A stretch of 64,000 bases of DNA, from contig NZ_FXZB01000001.1 in assembly GCF_900169065.1 (NCBI RefSeq), forward strand, positions 62,001 through 126,000. Reading direction: 5' to 3'. Under the pieces are notes generated by a model. It was not told the DNA's origin and did no database searches. It saw only the letters and a program-made list of their open reading frames with translations. Below, piece after piece: positions 1-9,680 of this stretch (its first letter is position 1; every line of letters begins with the position of its first letter). The translations under genes were made by a program, and so were the position numbers. This stretch comes from Brevibacterium aurantiacum (lineage in GTDB: Bacteria > Actinomycetota > Actinomycetes > Actinomycetales > Brevibacteriaceae).

Positions 1-595
1 GGACATCGGCGACGTGGTCAGCATCCTTCGGCAGCCCGTATTTGAAGCCGAAGCTCATCACGGTCAGGCGCAGCAGCGGGGTGTCGATGGTGCTGAAGCG
101 TTTGCGTACCTGAGCCGAGAGCTGGTGAACGTTGAGTTCCGAGGTGTCGATGATGATGTCGGCACGGTGTTTGAGGGATTCGAGTGCCGAGCGTTCACCT
201 TCGATGCCTTCCAGCAGCGTGCCCTCGCCCTGGAGCGGGTGCGGCCTGCGCGTTGATTCGAAGCGCCGGACGAGGACCTCGTCGGCGGCATCGAGATAGA
301 GGATGCGCAGCGAGAGACCCTGATCGATGAAGTCGCTGATCGTCTCTTCGAGTTCTGTGTACTTCGCTCGGCCCTTCGAATCAGTGACGATGGCGATCTT
401 CGGCACCGCCCCGTCTGCACGGGCGACGAGTTCGACGAGGGTGCGCATCATCTGCGGCGGCAGGTTGTCGACGACGTACCAGTCCATGTCCTCAAGCACG
501 TTGGCCACGGTGGTCCGTCCTGCTCCGGACATTCCGGTCACGAGGACGACCTCGATGGGATGGTCGGCACCGTTTGATTCGGCCTGCGTACTCAC
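1..595 (-). CDS. rapZ: RapZ-family nucleotide-binding protein, 3' end cut by window edge
   Basis: RapZ/YvcJ P-loop protein that binds GTP/ATP; in enterobacteria the family controls the GlmZ small RNA, while its actinobacterial role is not established. Only the first 198 codons lie in the window. The P-loop GMSGAGRT is at residues 21-28, and an HLS-like stretch ending GLPKDADHVADV is the conserved RapZ C-terminal region. The GTG start at 595 is supported by an AGGAGG ribosome-binding site 4 nt upstream and a TAGAGT box further up. It follows uvrC by 90 bp; in other actinobacteria uvrC-rapZ-yvcK-whiA is the usual order, so yvcK is expected just outside the window. Confidence 0.9.
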   Translation of the reverse strand, partial: MSTQAESNGADHPIEVVLVTGMSGAGRTTVANVLEDMDWYVVDNLPPQMMRTLVELVARADGAVPKIAIVTDSKGRAKYTELEETISDFIDQGLSLRILYLDAADEVLVRRFESTRRPHPLQGEGTLLEGIEGERSALESLKHRADIIIDTSELNVHQLSAQVRKRFSTIDTPLLRLTVMSFGFKYGLPKDADHVADV

Positions 596-639
596 ACGTC
601 CTCCTGGGGCTGCGCGGTTGAAGACAGCTGTCGAGGACT

Positions 640-645
640 ACTCTA
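640..645 (-). promoter_or_regulatory. candidate -10 box for rapZ
   Basis: TAGAGT on the minus strand, about 38 nt of leader before the rapZ GTG. No convincing -35 box is seen. It would let rapZ be transcribed apart from uvrC. Confidence 0.35.
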
Positions 646-685
646 GATCAGTTGACTGCTGGAGGGCTCAGCGCCGGCCAAACTG

Positions 686-2545
686 TCACTCGGCCAGGGC
701 CGCGGCAACCTTCTCTGCGAGGGCCTGGCCGATGCCCTTGACCTCGCACAGCTCTTCGATGCTGGCTGCCCGCACCTTCTTCACTGAGCCGAAGTGGCGC
801 AGCAGTGCGGTCCGTTTGGATTCGCCCAATCCGGAGATGTCGTCGAGGACGGAACTCGTCATCGCCTTCGCCCGCTTCGAGCGGTGGTAGCTGATGGCGA
901 AGCGGTGCGCCTCGTCGCGCAGGCGCTGCATGAGGAACAGGCCTTCGGAGTTGCGGGGCAGGATGACGGGGAACGGATCCTCGGGAACCCAGACCTCCTC
1001 AAGACGCTTGGCCAGACCTACCACCGAGATGTCGACGATGCCCAGGTCGTGCAGTGCTCGAGTCGCCGCCGCCACCTGTGGACCGGCACCGTCGACGACG
1101 AGGAGGCTGGGGCGGTACCCGAAACGTTCGTCGGGTTCATCGGAGCTCATCTGCTCGAGGTAGCGACTGAACCGACGTGAGACGACGTCGTACATCGACG
1201 CCGTGTCATCGGTGGCAGCCTCACCGTGGATGGCGAAGTGACGGTAGTCGCGCTTCTTCACCAGCCCGTCTTCGAACACCACGAGGGAGGCGACGACATT
1301 GGATCCTTGGGTGTGGGAGATGTCGATGCATTCGATGCGCAGAGGGGCCTCAGGCAGCGACAGGTATTCCTGGATCTCTTTGAGTGCCGTGCTCCGGGTG
1401 GTCAGATCGGAGGAGCGTTTGAGCTTGTGCTGGAGCAGGGCCTCCTTCGCGTTCTTCGCGACGGTCTCAAGTACGGCCTTCTTCTCTCCGCGTTCCGGGA
1501 CTCGGACGGTGACCCGGGAGCCGCGCTGTTCGCTCAGCCAGCTCTCGAGTGATTCGATATCGGCGGGGACGGTGTCGACGAGGATCTCGCGGGGAATCGC
1601 GTCCGCGTCGAGACCTGTGTACGCCTGGCGGAGGTAGTCGGTGGTGAGTTCGGCGGGGCTGTGATCGTCGGAGCGTTCGATGATCCATCCGCGCTGACCG
1701 CGGATGCGGCCCTGCCGGACGTGGAAGACCTGCACCGAGGCTTCGAGCTCCTCGGTGACGAGCGCGAACACATCGCAGTCGGCGTTGACGGAGAGGACCA
1801 CAGCCGACTTGTCGAGGACCTTCTGCAGTGCGGTGATCTCGTCTCGCAGGCGTGCCGCCCGTTCGTAGTCGAGTTCCTCTGCGGCCGAGGCCATCTCCTT
1901 CTGCCGGTAGCTGATGAATCGCCCGGTGTTGCCGGACATGAAGTCGGAGATGCTGCGCGCCAGGTCCTTATGACCTTCCACGCTGATCTGCCCCACGCAG
2001 GGGGCTGCACATTTGTCGATGTAGCCCAGCAGGCAGGGGCGGCCGCTGCGTTCGGCGCGTCTGTACACCCCGGCGGTGCAGGTGCGCATCGGGAAGGCAC
2101 GCAGCAGCAGGTCGAGTGTGTCCTTGATCGCCCACACCTGGGCGAAGGGACCGAAGTACTTGACTCCCTTGCGGCGCTTTCCGCGGGTGATGAAGGCCCG
2201 GGGAACCTCATCGTTCATTGTGATCGCCAAGTACGGGTAGGACTTGTCGTCGCGGAACATGACGTTGAACCGCGGGTTGAATTCGTTGATCCACGTCCAC
2301 TCGAGCTGCAGCGCCTCGACCTCGGTGTCGACGACAGTCCATTCCACAGAGGCTGCGGTGTGGACCATCGTCGAGGTGCGCGGGTGCAGTTGGGCAGGGT
2401 TCGAGAAGTACGAGTTCAACCGGTTGCGGAGGTTCTTCGCCTTCCCGACATAGATCACCCGCCGGTCGGGGTCGCGGAACTTGTAGACCCCCGCCGAGGT
2501 TGGAATGCTGCCCGTGGCCGGGCGGTAGGATGCTGGGTCAGCCAT
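686..2545 (-). CDS. uvrC: UvrABC excinuclease subunit C
   Basis: Dual-incision nuclease of nucleotide excision repair, recruited to lesions by UvrB. The 619-residue length is normal. The GIY-YIG nuclease domain is N-terminal (GVY at 19-21, YVG at 32-34, Arg42), a UVR motif that contacts UvrB lies near 205-240, the RNase H-like 5' nuclease domain has CIDISH and LLVVDGAG, and a C-terminal double helix-hairpin-helix is present ([21 protein letters not shown]). The ATG at 2545 is chosen over longer in-frame starts because the protein family begins MADPASYRP and the start overlaps the uvrA stop by 8 bp (ATGGCTGA), which implies translational coupling. Confidence 0.97.
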   Translation of the reverse strand: MADPASYRPATGSIPTSAGVYKFRDPDRRVIYVGKAKNLRNRLNSYFSNPAQLHPRTSTMVHTAASVEWTVVDTEVEALQLEWTWINEFNPRFNVMFRDDKSYPYLAITMNDEVPRAFITRGKRRKGVKYFGPFAQVWAIKDTLDLLLRAFPMRTCTAGVYRRAERSGRPCLLGYIDKCAAPCVGQISVEGHKDLARSISDFMSGNTGRFISYRQKEMASAAEELDYERAARLRDEITALQKVLDKSAVVLSVNADCDVFALVTEELEASVQVFHVRQGRIRGQRGWIIERSDDHSPAELTTDYLRQAYTGLDADAIPREILVDTVPADIESLESWLSEQRGSRVTVRVPERGEKKAVLETVAKNAKEALLQHKLKRSSDLTTRSTALKEIQEYLSLPEAPLRIECIDISHTQGSNVVASLVVFEDGLVKKRDYRHFAIHGEAATDDTASMYDVVSRRFSRYLEQMSSDEPDERFGYRPSLLVVDGAGPQVAAATRALHDLGIVDISVVGLAKRLEEVWVPEDPFPVILPRNSEGLFLMQRLRDEAHRFAISYHRSKRAKAMTSSVLDDISGLGESKRTALLRHFGSVKKVRAASIEELCEVKGIGQALAEKVAAALAE

Positions 2546-5411
2546 CGAGCATCGCTTTGAGGAACCGTCCCGTGTGGCTCTTCTTGTTGCCGGCCACCTC
2601 TTCTGGTGTGCCCTGGGCGATGATCTTTCCACCGCCTCGTCCGCCTTCGGGACCCAGGTCGATGACGTGGTCGGCGTTGCCGATGACATCGAGGTTGTGT
2701 TCGATGACGATGACGGTGTTGCCCTTGTCGACGAGTCCCTGCAGGACATGCAGCAGCTTCGAGATGTCTTCGAAGTGCAGGCCCGTGGTCGGTTCGTCAA
2801 GGACGTAGGCGGTGCGCCCGCGGGAGCGCTTCTGGAGTTCGGCTGCGAGTTTCACACGCTGGGCTTCGCCACCGGAGAGCGTGGTCGCCGGCTGCCCCAG
2901 ACGGACATAGCCCAGGCCGACCTCGACCAGTGTGTTGAGGTGACGGGAGATCGCGGGGATCGCGGCGAAGAATTCAGCGCCCTGCTCGATGGGCATCTCC
3001 AGCACCTCGGCGATGGATTTGCCCTTGAAGGTGACTTCAAGAGTTTCCCGGTTGTATCGGGCTCCCCCGCAGACCTCACAGGTGACGTAGACGTCGGGCA
3101 GGAAGTTCATCTCGATCTTGATCGTCCCGTCGCCGCTGCAGTTCTCGCAGCGTCCGCCCTTGACGTTGAAGGAGAACCGGCCCGGCTGATAGCCGCGGAT
3201 CTTGGCCGATTCGGTCTCGGCGAACAGGCGCCGGATGCGGTCGAAGACGCCCGTGTAGGTCGCCGGGTTCGATCGCGGGGTGCGACCGATCGGCGACTGG
3301 TCGACGTGGACGACCTTGTCGAGGTTGTCCAGTCCGGTGACCCGCTTGTGCCGACCCGGCACCCGCGAGGCACCGTTGAGGACGTTGGCCATCTGGGTGT
3401 AGAGGATCTCGTTGACCAGTGTCGACTTGCCGGAGCCGGAAACGCCGGTGACGGCGGTGAGCACCCCGAGCGGGAACGAGACGGAGACATCGCGAAGGTT
3501 GTTCTCGACGGCCTTCTCAACTGTGACGACACGGTCCTTGTCCACCGGCCGACGGGTCGTGGGAACCTGGATCGACCTGCGACCGGCGAGGTAGTCGCCG
3601 GTGATGGAGCGGTCTGCGTCCTTGAGCCCGGGAACCGGGCCTGAGTAGATGACCTCTCCCCCGTGCTCGCCCGCCCCAGGACCGATGTCGACGATCCAGT
3701 CCGCCGAGGCGATGGTGTCCTCATCGTGTTCGACGACGATGAGGGTGTTGCCGAGTTCTTTGAGCTTGTTCAGAGTCTCGATGAGGCGCCTGTTGTCGCG
3801 CTGGTGGAGACCGATCGAGGGTTCGTCGAGGACGTAGAGGACCCCGACGAGGCCCGAACCGATCTGCGTGGCCAAGCGGATGCGCTGGGCCTCTCCGCCG
3901 GACAGGGAGCCGGCAGGGCGGTCGAGGCTGAGGTAGTCGAGTCCGACATCGAGGAGGAAGCCGAGTCGGGCGTTGATCTCCTTCATCACCTGAGCTGCGA
4001 CTGCCGCGTCACGGGAGTCCAGCTCCAGTTGCGAGAGGAACTCCGCGGATTCGTCGAGAGCGAGCTCCGAGACCTCGGCGATCGACTTTCCGCCGACCTT
4101 GACCGCCAGGATCTCCGGTTTGAGGCGAGCTCCGTTGCAGCTGGCACAGGGGATCTCACGCATATAGGACTCATAGCGTTCCCGCGACCAGTCGGACTCG
4201 GTTTCCTCGTGTTTGCGCTGGATGTACTGGTAGACGCCTTCGAACCCGGTTGAGTAGGTGCGTTCGCGGCCGAAGCGGTTCTTGTATTTGACGTGGACCT
4301 TGTAGTCCTTGCCGGTCAGGATCGCTGACTTGTCCGCCTTCGACAGGTCCTTCCACGCGGTCTTCATGTCGAAACCGAGTTCGTCTCCGAGACCCTTGAG
4401 GAGTCGGTTGAAGTACTTCGTGACCTGTTTGCCGCCGGCCCACGGGGCGATTGCTCCCTGACCGAGGCTGAGGTCCTCATCGGGGACGACGAGTGTCTCA
4501 TCGACCTGCAGTCGAGTGCCGATGCCGTCACAGGTCGGGCAGGCGCCGAAGGGTGAGTTGAATGAGAAGGTCCGCGGCTCGATCTCGTCGATGGCCAGGG
4601 CGTGCTCATTCGGGCACGACATGTGCTCAGAGAACGTCCGAGTGATGCCTTCGTCGACCATATCGACATCCATGCGGCCGTCGGCAAGACCGAGTGCCGT
4701 CTCGACGGAGTCGGTCAGGCGCGGGCGCAGTCCCGACTTCGCCACCAGACGGTCGACGACGACGGAGATCGTGTGCTTGTACTGCTTTTCCAATGTGGGT
4801 GGTTCGCTGAGGCTGATCTGCTCACCATCGACGATGGCGCGGGCGAATCCCTTGGCCTGCAGCTCGGTGAAGAGGTCGACGAACTCGCCCTTCCGGGACC
4901 TCACGATCGGCGCCAGGACGAGGAACTTCGTCCTCTCCTCGAGTTCGAGCAGCTGATCAACGATCTGCTGTGGGGTCTGTTTGGTGATGATCTCACCGCA
5001 CACGGGACAGTGCGGCACACCGATCCGAGCCCACAGGAGGCGCAGGAAGTCATACACCTCGGTGATGGTGCCGACCGTGGATCGCGGGTTGCGGGACGTC
5101 GACTTCTGATCGATCGACACCGCCGGTGACAGGCCCTCGATGAAATCGACGTCGGGCTTGTCCATCTGGCCCAGGAACATGCGGGCGTAGGAGGACAGGG
5201 ACTCGACGTAACGGCGCTGCCCCTCGGCGAAGATCGTGTCGAAGGCCAAGGAGGACTTCCCCGACCCCGAGAGACCTGTGAAGACGACCATGGAGTCGCG
5301 GGGCAGGGCGATCTCCACGTTCTTGAGGTTGTGGGCGCGTGCGCCCTTGACCCACAGAGTGTCGAGATGCGACACGCCTGCAGACTGCTCACCGCTGTTA
5401 GTTTTCATCAC
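2538..5411 (-). CDS. uvrA: UvrABC excinuclease subunit A
   Basis: Damage-sensing ATPase of nucleotide excision repair, a tandem ABC protein of 957 residues. First Walker A GLSGSGKS is at 46-53; the second is GVSGSGKST in the C-terminal half. Each half has an LSGGEAQR signature. Zinc modules are visible as [13 protein letters not shown] and the CENC...CEVCGG pair. The GTG at 5411 is preferred to the adjacent ATG at 5408: a TACAGT box lies exactly 6 nt upstream of that GTG and no ribosome-binding site is well placed, so the message is probably leaderless. It sits 12 bp after a helicase gene and overlaps uvrC by 8 bp. Confidence 0.97.
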   Translation of the reverse strand: MMKTNSGEQSAGVSHLDTLWVKGARAHNLKNVEIALPRDSMVVFTGLSGSGKSSLAFDTIFAEGQRRYVESLSSYARMFLGQMDKPDVDFIEGLSPAVSIDQKSTSRNPRSTVGTITEVYDFLRLLWARIGVPHCPVCGEIITKQTPQQIVDQLLELEERTKFLVLAPIVRSRKGEFVDLFTELQAKGFARAIVDGEQISLSEPPTLEKQYKHTISVVVDRLVAKSGLRPRLTDSVETALGLADGRMDVDMVDEGITRTFSEHMSCPNEHALAIDEIEPRTFSFNSPFGACPTCDGIGTRLQVDETLVVPDEDLSLGQGAIAPWAGGKQVTKYFNRLLKGLGDELGFDMKTAWKDLSKADKSAILTGKDYKVHVKYKNRFGRERTYSTGFEGVYQYIQRKHEETESDWSRERYESYMREIPCASCNGARLKPEILAVKVGGKSIAEVSELALDESAEFLSQLELDSRDAAVAAQVMKEINARLGFLLDVGLDYLSLDRPAGSLSGGEAQRIRLATQIGSGLVGVLYVLDEPSIGLHQRDNRRLIETLNKLKELGNTLIVVEHDEDTIASADWIVDIGPGAGEHGGEVIYSGPVPGLKDADRSITGDYLAGRRSIQVPTTRRPVDKDRVVTVEKAVENNLRDVSVSFPLGVLTAVTGVSGSGKSTLVNEILYTQMANVLNGASRVPGRHKRVTGLDNLDKVVHVDQSPIGRTPRSNPATYTGVFDRIRRLFAETESAKIRGYQPGRFSFNVKGGRCENCSGDGTIKIEMNFLPDVYVTCEVCGGARYNRETLEVTFKGKSIAEVLEMPIEQGAEFFAAIPAISRHLNTLVEVGLGYVRLGQPATTLSGGEAQRVKLAAELQKRSRGRTAYVLDEPTTGLHFEDISKLLHVLQGLVDKGNTVIVIEHNLDVIGNADHVIDLGPEGGRGGGKIIAQGTPEEVAGNKKSHTGRFLKAMLDG

Positions 5412-5423
5412 CTGTCCACTGTA
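5412..5423 (-). promoter_or_regulatory. probable leaderless promoter of uvrA (-10 box)
   Basis: TACAGT at 5418-5423, then 6 nt (GGACAG), then the GTG at 5411. This TANNNT-N6-RTG layout puts the transcript start on the start codon. It fills the 12-bp gap after the helicase stop codon. Confidence 0.55.
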
Positions 5424-7949
5424 TTACTCGGCACTGACATTGCTTGAATGGGGACGGGCACTGATCTCTCCGACCGCGAGGATTCGGAGCACGATGTCTC
5501 CGGCTTCATCACTCGCGGGCACATCCACCTCGGCGTCGAAGGCCCAGTCCCTGTTGTCATCGGGATCGGCCAAGGTCTGTCGGACGGTCCACGTCTGTGA
5601 ACCAGGTTCGATCGAGATATATTCCTTGCCTCTGGCCTTCCCGTCGGTGAGGAGGTCGCCGTATTCCTCGTAGAAGTCTTCGATCGCGTCCTCCCAGGCT
5701 GTGGCGTCGAAGCCGTCCTCGGCATCGAGGCGGCCCAGCTCTGCGTAGTCGGCGCGTTCGGCCAGCAGCACCCGGTGGAACAGGGCGTTGCGGACCTCGG
5801 CGGTGAAGACCTTCACATTGTCGGAGAACTTGCGGTCGAGGTCGGGCAGCTCCTCGTCGGCGAAATCAGTCGGGGACAGACCCTGCAGGGTCCGCCATTC
5901 GTCGAGCAGGGATGAGTCGGTTCTCGCGATCGTCTCCCCCAGCCATTCGATGATGGTTGAGAGCTCCTCATTCCTGTCGTCGGCGGGAACATTGTGCGTC
6001 AGTGCGCGGAAGACATCGGTGAGGTAGCGCAGGAGGCTGCCTTCGACCCGGGTGAGACTGTAATAGCTGACGAACTGGGTGAAGCCCATCGCCTGTTCGA
6101 TCATGTCGCGCACGATCGACTTCGGTTCGAAGTTCCCGGCACGCAGCCACGGGTGGGCCTCGATGAAGTGTTCGAACGCGGGGTCGAGGATCTCTGCCAG
6201 CGGCTTCGGTCCTTCGATCTCGTCGAGTATCGCCATGCGTTCCGGGTATTCGAGACCGTCGGCCTTGAGCTCGGCCAAGGTGTCCTTCTTGATCCTGTCG
6301 AGTTGGCCCTTGAGGACGGGGAACGGCACCGGTGTGGTGGATTCGACGAGGGAGACCACGTCGAGGGCGTAGGTCTCCGCTTCCGGCTCGAGCATCTCGA
6401 GTGCGGCGAGCACGAAGGGTGCCAGCGGCTGGTTGAGCGCGAACTGCGGTCCCAGATCCGTGGTCGGGACCAGTTCGCCGTCCCTGACTTCGATGAGTCC
6501 GGCGTCGATGAGTGAGCGCCCGATTCTCAGGGCTGTGAGTTTGAGGTCGAGGTGACGTTCCCGGCTTTCGTGGGTCTTGTCGATGAAGCGGCTGATCGTG
6601 GACACGTCCGAGCCCGGGCGGGCGACGAGGTTGAGGATCGTCGAATGGTCGATCTTCATGCGTGAGCGCAGGGATTCCGCCTGGGACTCGATGAGCTTCG
6701 TGAAGGTCTCCTCGGACCACCCGACGAACCCGGCCGGTGCGGATTTCTTCTTGACCTTCTTCTTTTTCTTGTCTGTGTTGGCTGCCTTGGCTTCTGCCCG
6801 CATGTTCTCGATGACATGCTCGGGCGCCTGTGCGATCACGTAGCCGCGGGTGTCGAAGCCGGCACGTCCGGCACGGCCTGCCAGCTGCTGGAATTCGCGG
6901 ACGCTGAGTTTGCGCATCTTCCGGCCGTCGAACTTCGTCAGCCCTGTCAGCAGTACGGAGCGGATGGGAACGTTGATGCCGACGCCGAGCGTATCGGTGC
7001 CGGAGATGACCAGCAGCAGCCCCTTGAGCGCGAGCTGTTCGACCAGCCTGCGGTATTTGGGCAGCATGCCTGCGTGGTGGACGCCGACGCCGTGCAGGAG
7101 GAGCTTGCGCAGGCTCTGCCCGAATCCCTTCGCGAAGGTGAAGCCCTTGATGGCTGCCGCGATCGCGGCTTTCTGCTCCTTCGATGCGAGATCGACGGAC
7201 AGCAGGCCGGTGGCGAGGTCGATGGCCCCGGCCTGTGAGTAGGACACGACGTAGACGGGGGCCTTGTCGTTGCGCACGAGTGAGCGCAGAGTGTCGGAGA
7301 GGGTCTCGGTGGAGTATTCGTACTCGAGAGGAACCGGTCGAGTCGCCGAGGTGACCACGGAGCTGTCGCGGCCGGTGGTGTCTTCCATGGTGCGACAGAT
7401 TTCACTCGTATCGCCCAATGTAGCCGACATGAGCACGAACTGCGCCTGAGGCATCTCGAGGAGAGGAACCTGCCACGCCCACCCTCGTGAGGGGTCGGCG
7501 ACATAGTGGAATTCGTCCATGACGACCATGCCCGCGTCGACCAGCCCGCCTTCGCGCAGAGCCTGGTTGGCCAGGATCTCAGCCGTCGCGCAGATGACAG
7601 GGGCATCCCCGTTGACCGTGGAGTCGCCGGTGATCATACCGACGTTCTCAGCGCCGAAGGCATCGATGAGGGAGAAGAACTTCTCACTCACCAGAGCCTT
7701 GAGCGGGGCCGTGTAGTAGGCACGGATCCCACGGGTGAACGATTGGTAGAGAGCGAACAGAGCCACAAGGGACTTGCCCGAGCCTGTGGGGGTGGCCACG
7801 ATCGTGTTGTCCCCGGCCAGGATATTGAGGATGGCTTCGTCCTGAGCAGGGTACGGTTCGATTCCCAGCTCCTGGCAGTAACTGCCGAAGGCCTCGTACA
7901 CTGCGTCTTCATCAGCGAATTCCGCTGGGATCTCCTGCAATCGCACCAC
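5424..7949 (-). CDS. DEAD/DEAH-box (Ski2-like) helicase with DUF3516-type C-terminus
   Basis: Superfamily 2 helicase of 841 residues, probably acting on RNA, though the substrate cannot be read from sequence. Motif I ATPTGSGKS is at 52-60, motif II is DEFH at 144-147, motif III is SAT at 174-176, and motif VI is QLAGRAGRAG. The DEFH box and QLAGRAGR form point to the Ski2/Mtr4 group rather than RecQ or UvrD. A lysine tract (KKKKKVKKK) links the helicase core to a long C-terminal half that resembles the actinobacterial DUF3516 region. Start GTG at 7949 has no clear ribosome-binding site. The gene ends 12 bp before uvrA, so read-through into uvrA is possible; a link to repair is only inferred from position. 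Confidence 0.85.
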   Translation of the reverse strand: MVRLQEIPAEFADEDAVYEAFGSYCQELGIEPYPAQDEAILNILAGDNTIVATPTGSGKSLVALFALYQSFTRGIRAYYTAPLKALVSEKFFSLIDAFGAENVGMITGDSTVNGDAPVICATAEILANQALREGGLVDAGMVVMDEFHYVADPSRGWAWQVPLLEMPQAQFVLMSATLGDTSEICRTMEDTTGRDSSVVTSATRPVPLEYEYSTETLSDTLRSLVRNDKAPVYVVSYSQAGAIDLATGLLSVDLASKEQKAAIAAAIKGFTFAKGFGQSLRKLLLHGVGVHHAGMLPKYRRLVEQLALKGLLLVISGTDTLGVGINVPIRSVLLTGLTKFDGRKMRKLSVREFQQLAGRAGRAGFDTRGYVIAQAPEHVIENMRAEAKAANTDKKKKKVKKKSAPAGFVGWSEETFTKLIESQAESLRSRMKIDHSTILNLVARPGSDVSTISRFIDKTHESRERHLDLKLTALRIGRSLIDAGLIEVRDGELVPTTDLGPQFALNQPLAPFVLAALEMLEPEAETYALDVVSLVESTTPVPFPVLKGQLDRIKKDTLAELKADGLEYPERMAILDEIEGPKPLAEILDPAFEHFIEAHPWLRAGNFEPKSIVRDMIEQAMGFTQFVSYYSLTRVEGSLLRYLTDVFRALTHNVPADDRNEELSTIIEWLGETIARTDSSLLDEWRTLQGLSPTDFADEELPDLDRKFSDNVKVFTAEVRNALFHRVLLAERADYAELGRLDAEDGFDATAWEDAIEDFYEEYGDLLTDGKARGKEYISIEPGSQTWTVRQTLADPDDNRDWAFDAEVDVPASDEAGDIVLRILAVGEISARPHSSNVSAE

Positions 7950-7972
7950 AACTATGCACAGACCTTTCCGTT

Positions 7973-7978
7973 TAGACT
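7973..7978 (+). promoter_or_regulatory. candidate -10 box of the YciI-like gene
   Basis: TAGACT on the plus strand, placing a transcript start near 7985 and a leader of about 30 nt that includes the AGGAG site at 8005-8009. No good -35 box is visible. Confidence 0.4.
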
Positions 7979-8015
7979 GATGTCCATCCTATTGATCGAA
8001 CCTCAGGAGTTTCAG

Positions 8016-8306
8016 ATGCCGGTTTTCGCTGTCAACTATGTCTATGGTCCAGATACTGACACCCGGATGGAATCACGGCCCGCCCATCGTGCGTGGCAGT
8101 CCGAACTGTACGAAGCCGGAACCGTTCTGGCTTCAGGACCTCTGGACAATGTTCCGGCCCCCGGCGGTCTTCTGCTGATGCAGGCTGCGAGCCGCGAGGA
8201 CATCGAAGCTCATCTGGCCAATGACCCCTATGCTTCCGTCGGTGTGATCGACGAGACGATCGTTCGGGAGTGGACACCGGTCTTCGGTCCATTCTCCCAA
8301 GCCTGA
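8016..8306 (+). CDS. YciI-like family protein
   Basis: Small alpha/beta protein of 96 residues with the ferredoxin-like YciI fold; family members are putative enzymes or domain partners of unknown substrate. Visible family features are the start MPVFAVNY, the HRAW segment carrying the conserved histidine, the region GPLDNVPAPGGLLLM, and the ending IVREWTPVFG. Start ATG 8016 has AGGAG 6 nt upstream; the longer in-frame ORF that begins inside the divergent helicase gene is not credible. It is transcribed away from the helicase and towards terC. Confidence 0.85.
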   Translation: MPVFAVNYVYGPDTDTRMESRPAHRAWQSELYEAGTVLASGPLDNVPAPGGLLLMQAASREDIEAHLANDPYASVGVIDETIVREWTPVFGPFSQA

Positions 8307-8350
8307 GGCTGTTCTCGGCAAACTGGCCGCCAGGCCCTTTTGCCCATGTG

Positions 8351-8382
8351 CGCGGGTGCTCTCCCGAGGGAGGGCTCCCGCG
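8351..8382. terminator. probable bidirectional terminator between yciI-like and terC
   Basis: Two 15-nt arms (8351-8365 and 8368-8382) are complementary with two mismatches and lie between converging genes. There is no clear T-run on either side. Confidence 0.45.
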
Positions 8383-8416
8383 AACAGTCGCATCTGCTGC
8401 GAGAAGGAACAGCCGC

Positions 8417-9478
8417 TCAGTCCTGCGAGTCGTCTGAGTCCTCGGCATTCGTGCTGCGGATGGGGATGCCTTCCTTCTTCATCTTCGCCAGGGAGGCGAG
8501 TGTCGCCACACCCATGGCGACCACGATGAAGCTCAACGACAGCCACGTCGGCACCTCAGGGATGTTGCTGCCCCAGGACAGGAACTCCCAGCCCGACTCG
8601 TGCAGAGCATGGATGAAGAGTTTGACGCCGATGAAGGCAAGGATCGCCGCAATTCCGTAGTGGAGGTAGACGAGCTTGTCGACGAGGCCTCCGAGCAGGA
8701 AGTAGAGCTGACGCAGCCCCATCAGTGCGAACACGTTGGCCGTGAAGACCAGGAACGTATTCTGTGTGACTCCGAAGATCGCTGGAATCGAGTCCAGCGC
8801 GAACATGACGTCTGTGGATCCGATCGCGATGAAGACGATGAACATGGGCGTCCAGTACTTCTTGCCTTCGATCGTCACGCGCAGGCTGTTGCCGTGGTAT
8901 TCGTCGACGACGTTGATCCGTTTGCGCAGAAGGCGGATGAACCCGTTCTCTCCATCGCCTTCGTCCTCATCACTGAATGCCTGCCTGTAGGCGACGATGA
9001 GGAGGAAGATGCCGAAGATGAAGAAGACCTCGACGAATGCGGTGATGATCGCAGAACCGGCCAGGATGAAGATGCCGCGGAAGACGATGGCGATGATGAT
9101 GCCCACCATGAGGACTTCCTGCTGATACTTCCGCGGAACCGAGAAGCTGCCCATGATGATGATGAACACGAACAGGTTGTCGATGCTCAACGAGTATTCG
9201 AGCAGCCAGCCGGTGAGGAATTCGCTGCCGTGTGTGGCGTCTCCGATGGCGAAGAGCGCACCGGCGAAGATGATGGCGAGGCCGACGTAGAAGGCGACCC
9301 AGATGCCGGCTTCCTTCATCGAAGGAGTGTGGGGGCGCTTGATGACGAGAAGGAGATCGAAGACGAGGATGGCGACGACGACGATGCCCGATGTGATCAT
9401 GAACCACGGGGGAATGGCGGATTCACCCCCAGCTGCGGCTTGACCGCCTGCTGCGAGTGTGGAGGACAGGATATCCAT
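8417..9478 (-). CDS. terC: TerC-family integral membrane protein
   Basis: TerC/Alx-type membrane protein, a family linked to metal (manganese) handling and metallation of exported enzymes. The 353 residues hold about eight or nine hydrophobic segments. The family signatures SLSIDNLFVF (Asp100) and DVMFALDSIPA are both present; these acidic residues are the expected metal ligands. An acidic loop (SDEDEGDGE) follows residue 165, and the C-terminus is short and charged. Start ATG 9478 has GAAAGG 5-6 nt upstream. Control by the upstream Mn2+ riboswitch strongly supports a manganese-linked role. It could be named alx; the exact physiological substrate is not shown. Confidence 0.9.
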   Translation of the reverse strand: MDILSSTLAAGGQAAAGGESAIPPWFMITSGIVVVAILVFDLLLVIKRPHTPSMKEAGIWVAFYVGLAIIFAGALFAIGDATHGSEFLTGWLLEYSLSIDNLFVFIIIMGSFSVPRKYQQEVLMVGIIIAIVFRGIFILAGSAIITAFVEVFFIFGIFLLIVAYRQAFSDEDEGDGENGFIRLLRKRINVVDEYHGNSLRVTIEGKKYWTPMFIVFIAIGSTDVMFALDSIPAIFGVTQNTFLVFTANVFALMGLRQLYFLLGGLVDKLVYLHYGIAAILAFIGVKLFIHALHESGWEFLSWGSNIPEVPTWLSLSFIVVAMGVATLASLAKMKKEGIPIRSTNAEDSDDSQD

Positions 9479-9512
9479 GAATGCCTTTCAAAGGTGTCGG
9501 GAGTGTATCCGT

Positions 9513-9628
9513 GCCGAAAGTCTCTCCCACGCTAAGTCCACTGCAGCAGTGGCGGCGTGCGCTCCGCGCCCGGACCCTCTGTGGGATCGTGATGACGAGC
9601 ACGGATGGACGGGATACTCCCTTTCGCC
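9513..9628 (-). promoter_or_regulatory. yybP-ykoY (Mn2+) riboswitch upstream of terC
   Basis: On the minus strand the leader opens with GGCGAAAG followed by GGGAGTA, and closes with GAGACTTTCGGC. GGCGAAAG (9621-9628) pairs with CTTTCGGC (9513-9520) in seven of eight positions, forming P1; GGGAGTA and GAGACTTT are the conserved junction strings of this class, and TCGTCATCACG is a candidate for the other metal-binding loop. It starts just after a TATACT -10 box and ends about 35 nt before the terC start, fitting control of translation or transcription by Mn2+. Confidence 0.75.
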
Positions 9629-9637
9629 AGCCTTACC

Positions 9638-9643
9638 AGTATA
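9638..9643 (-). promoter_or_regulatory. -10 box of the terC riboswitch transcript
   Basis: TATACT on the minus strand, a five-of-six match to consensus, about 10 nt before the riboswitch P1 stem. A matching -35 box is not evident. Confidence 0.6.
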
Positions 9644-9680
9644 GTCGCGTGGCTGCTCGTGCACTTGCACGCGGGTCGAA

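Noticed and set aside
2574-3644. 356-codon plus-strand open frame over uvrA
   Set aside because: Antisense to the conserved C-terminal ABC half of uvrA; no own signals.
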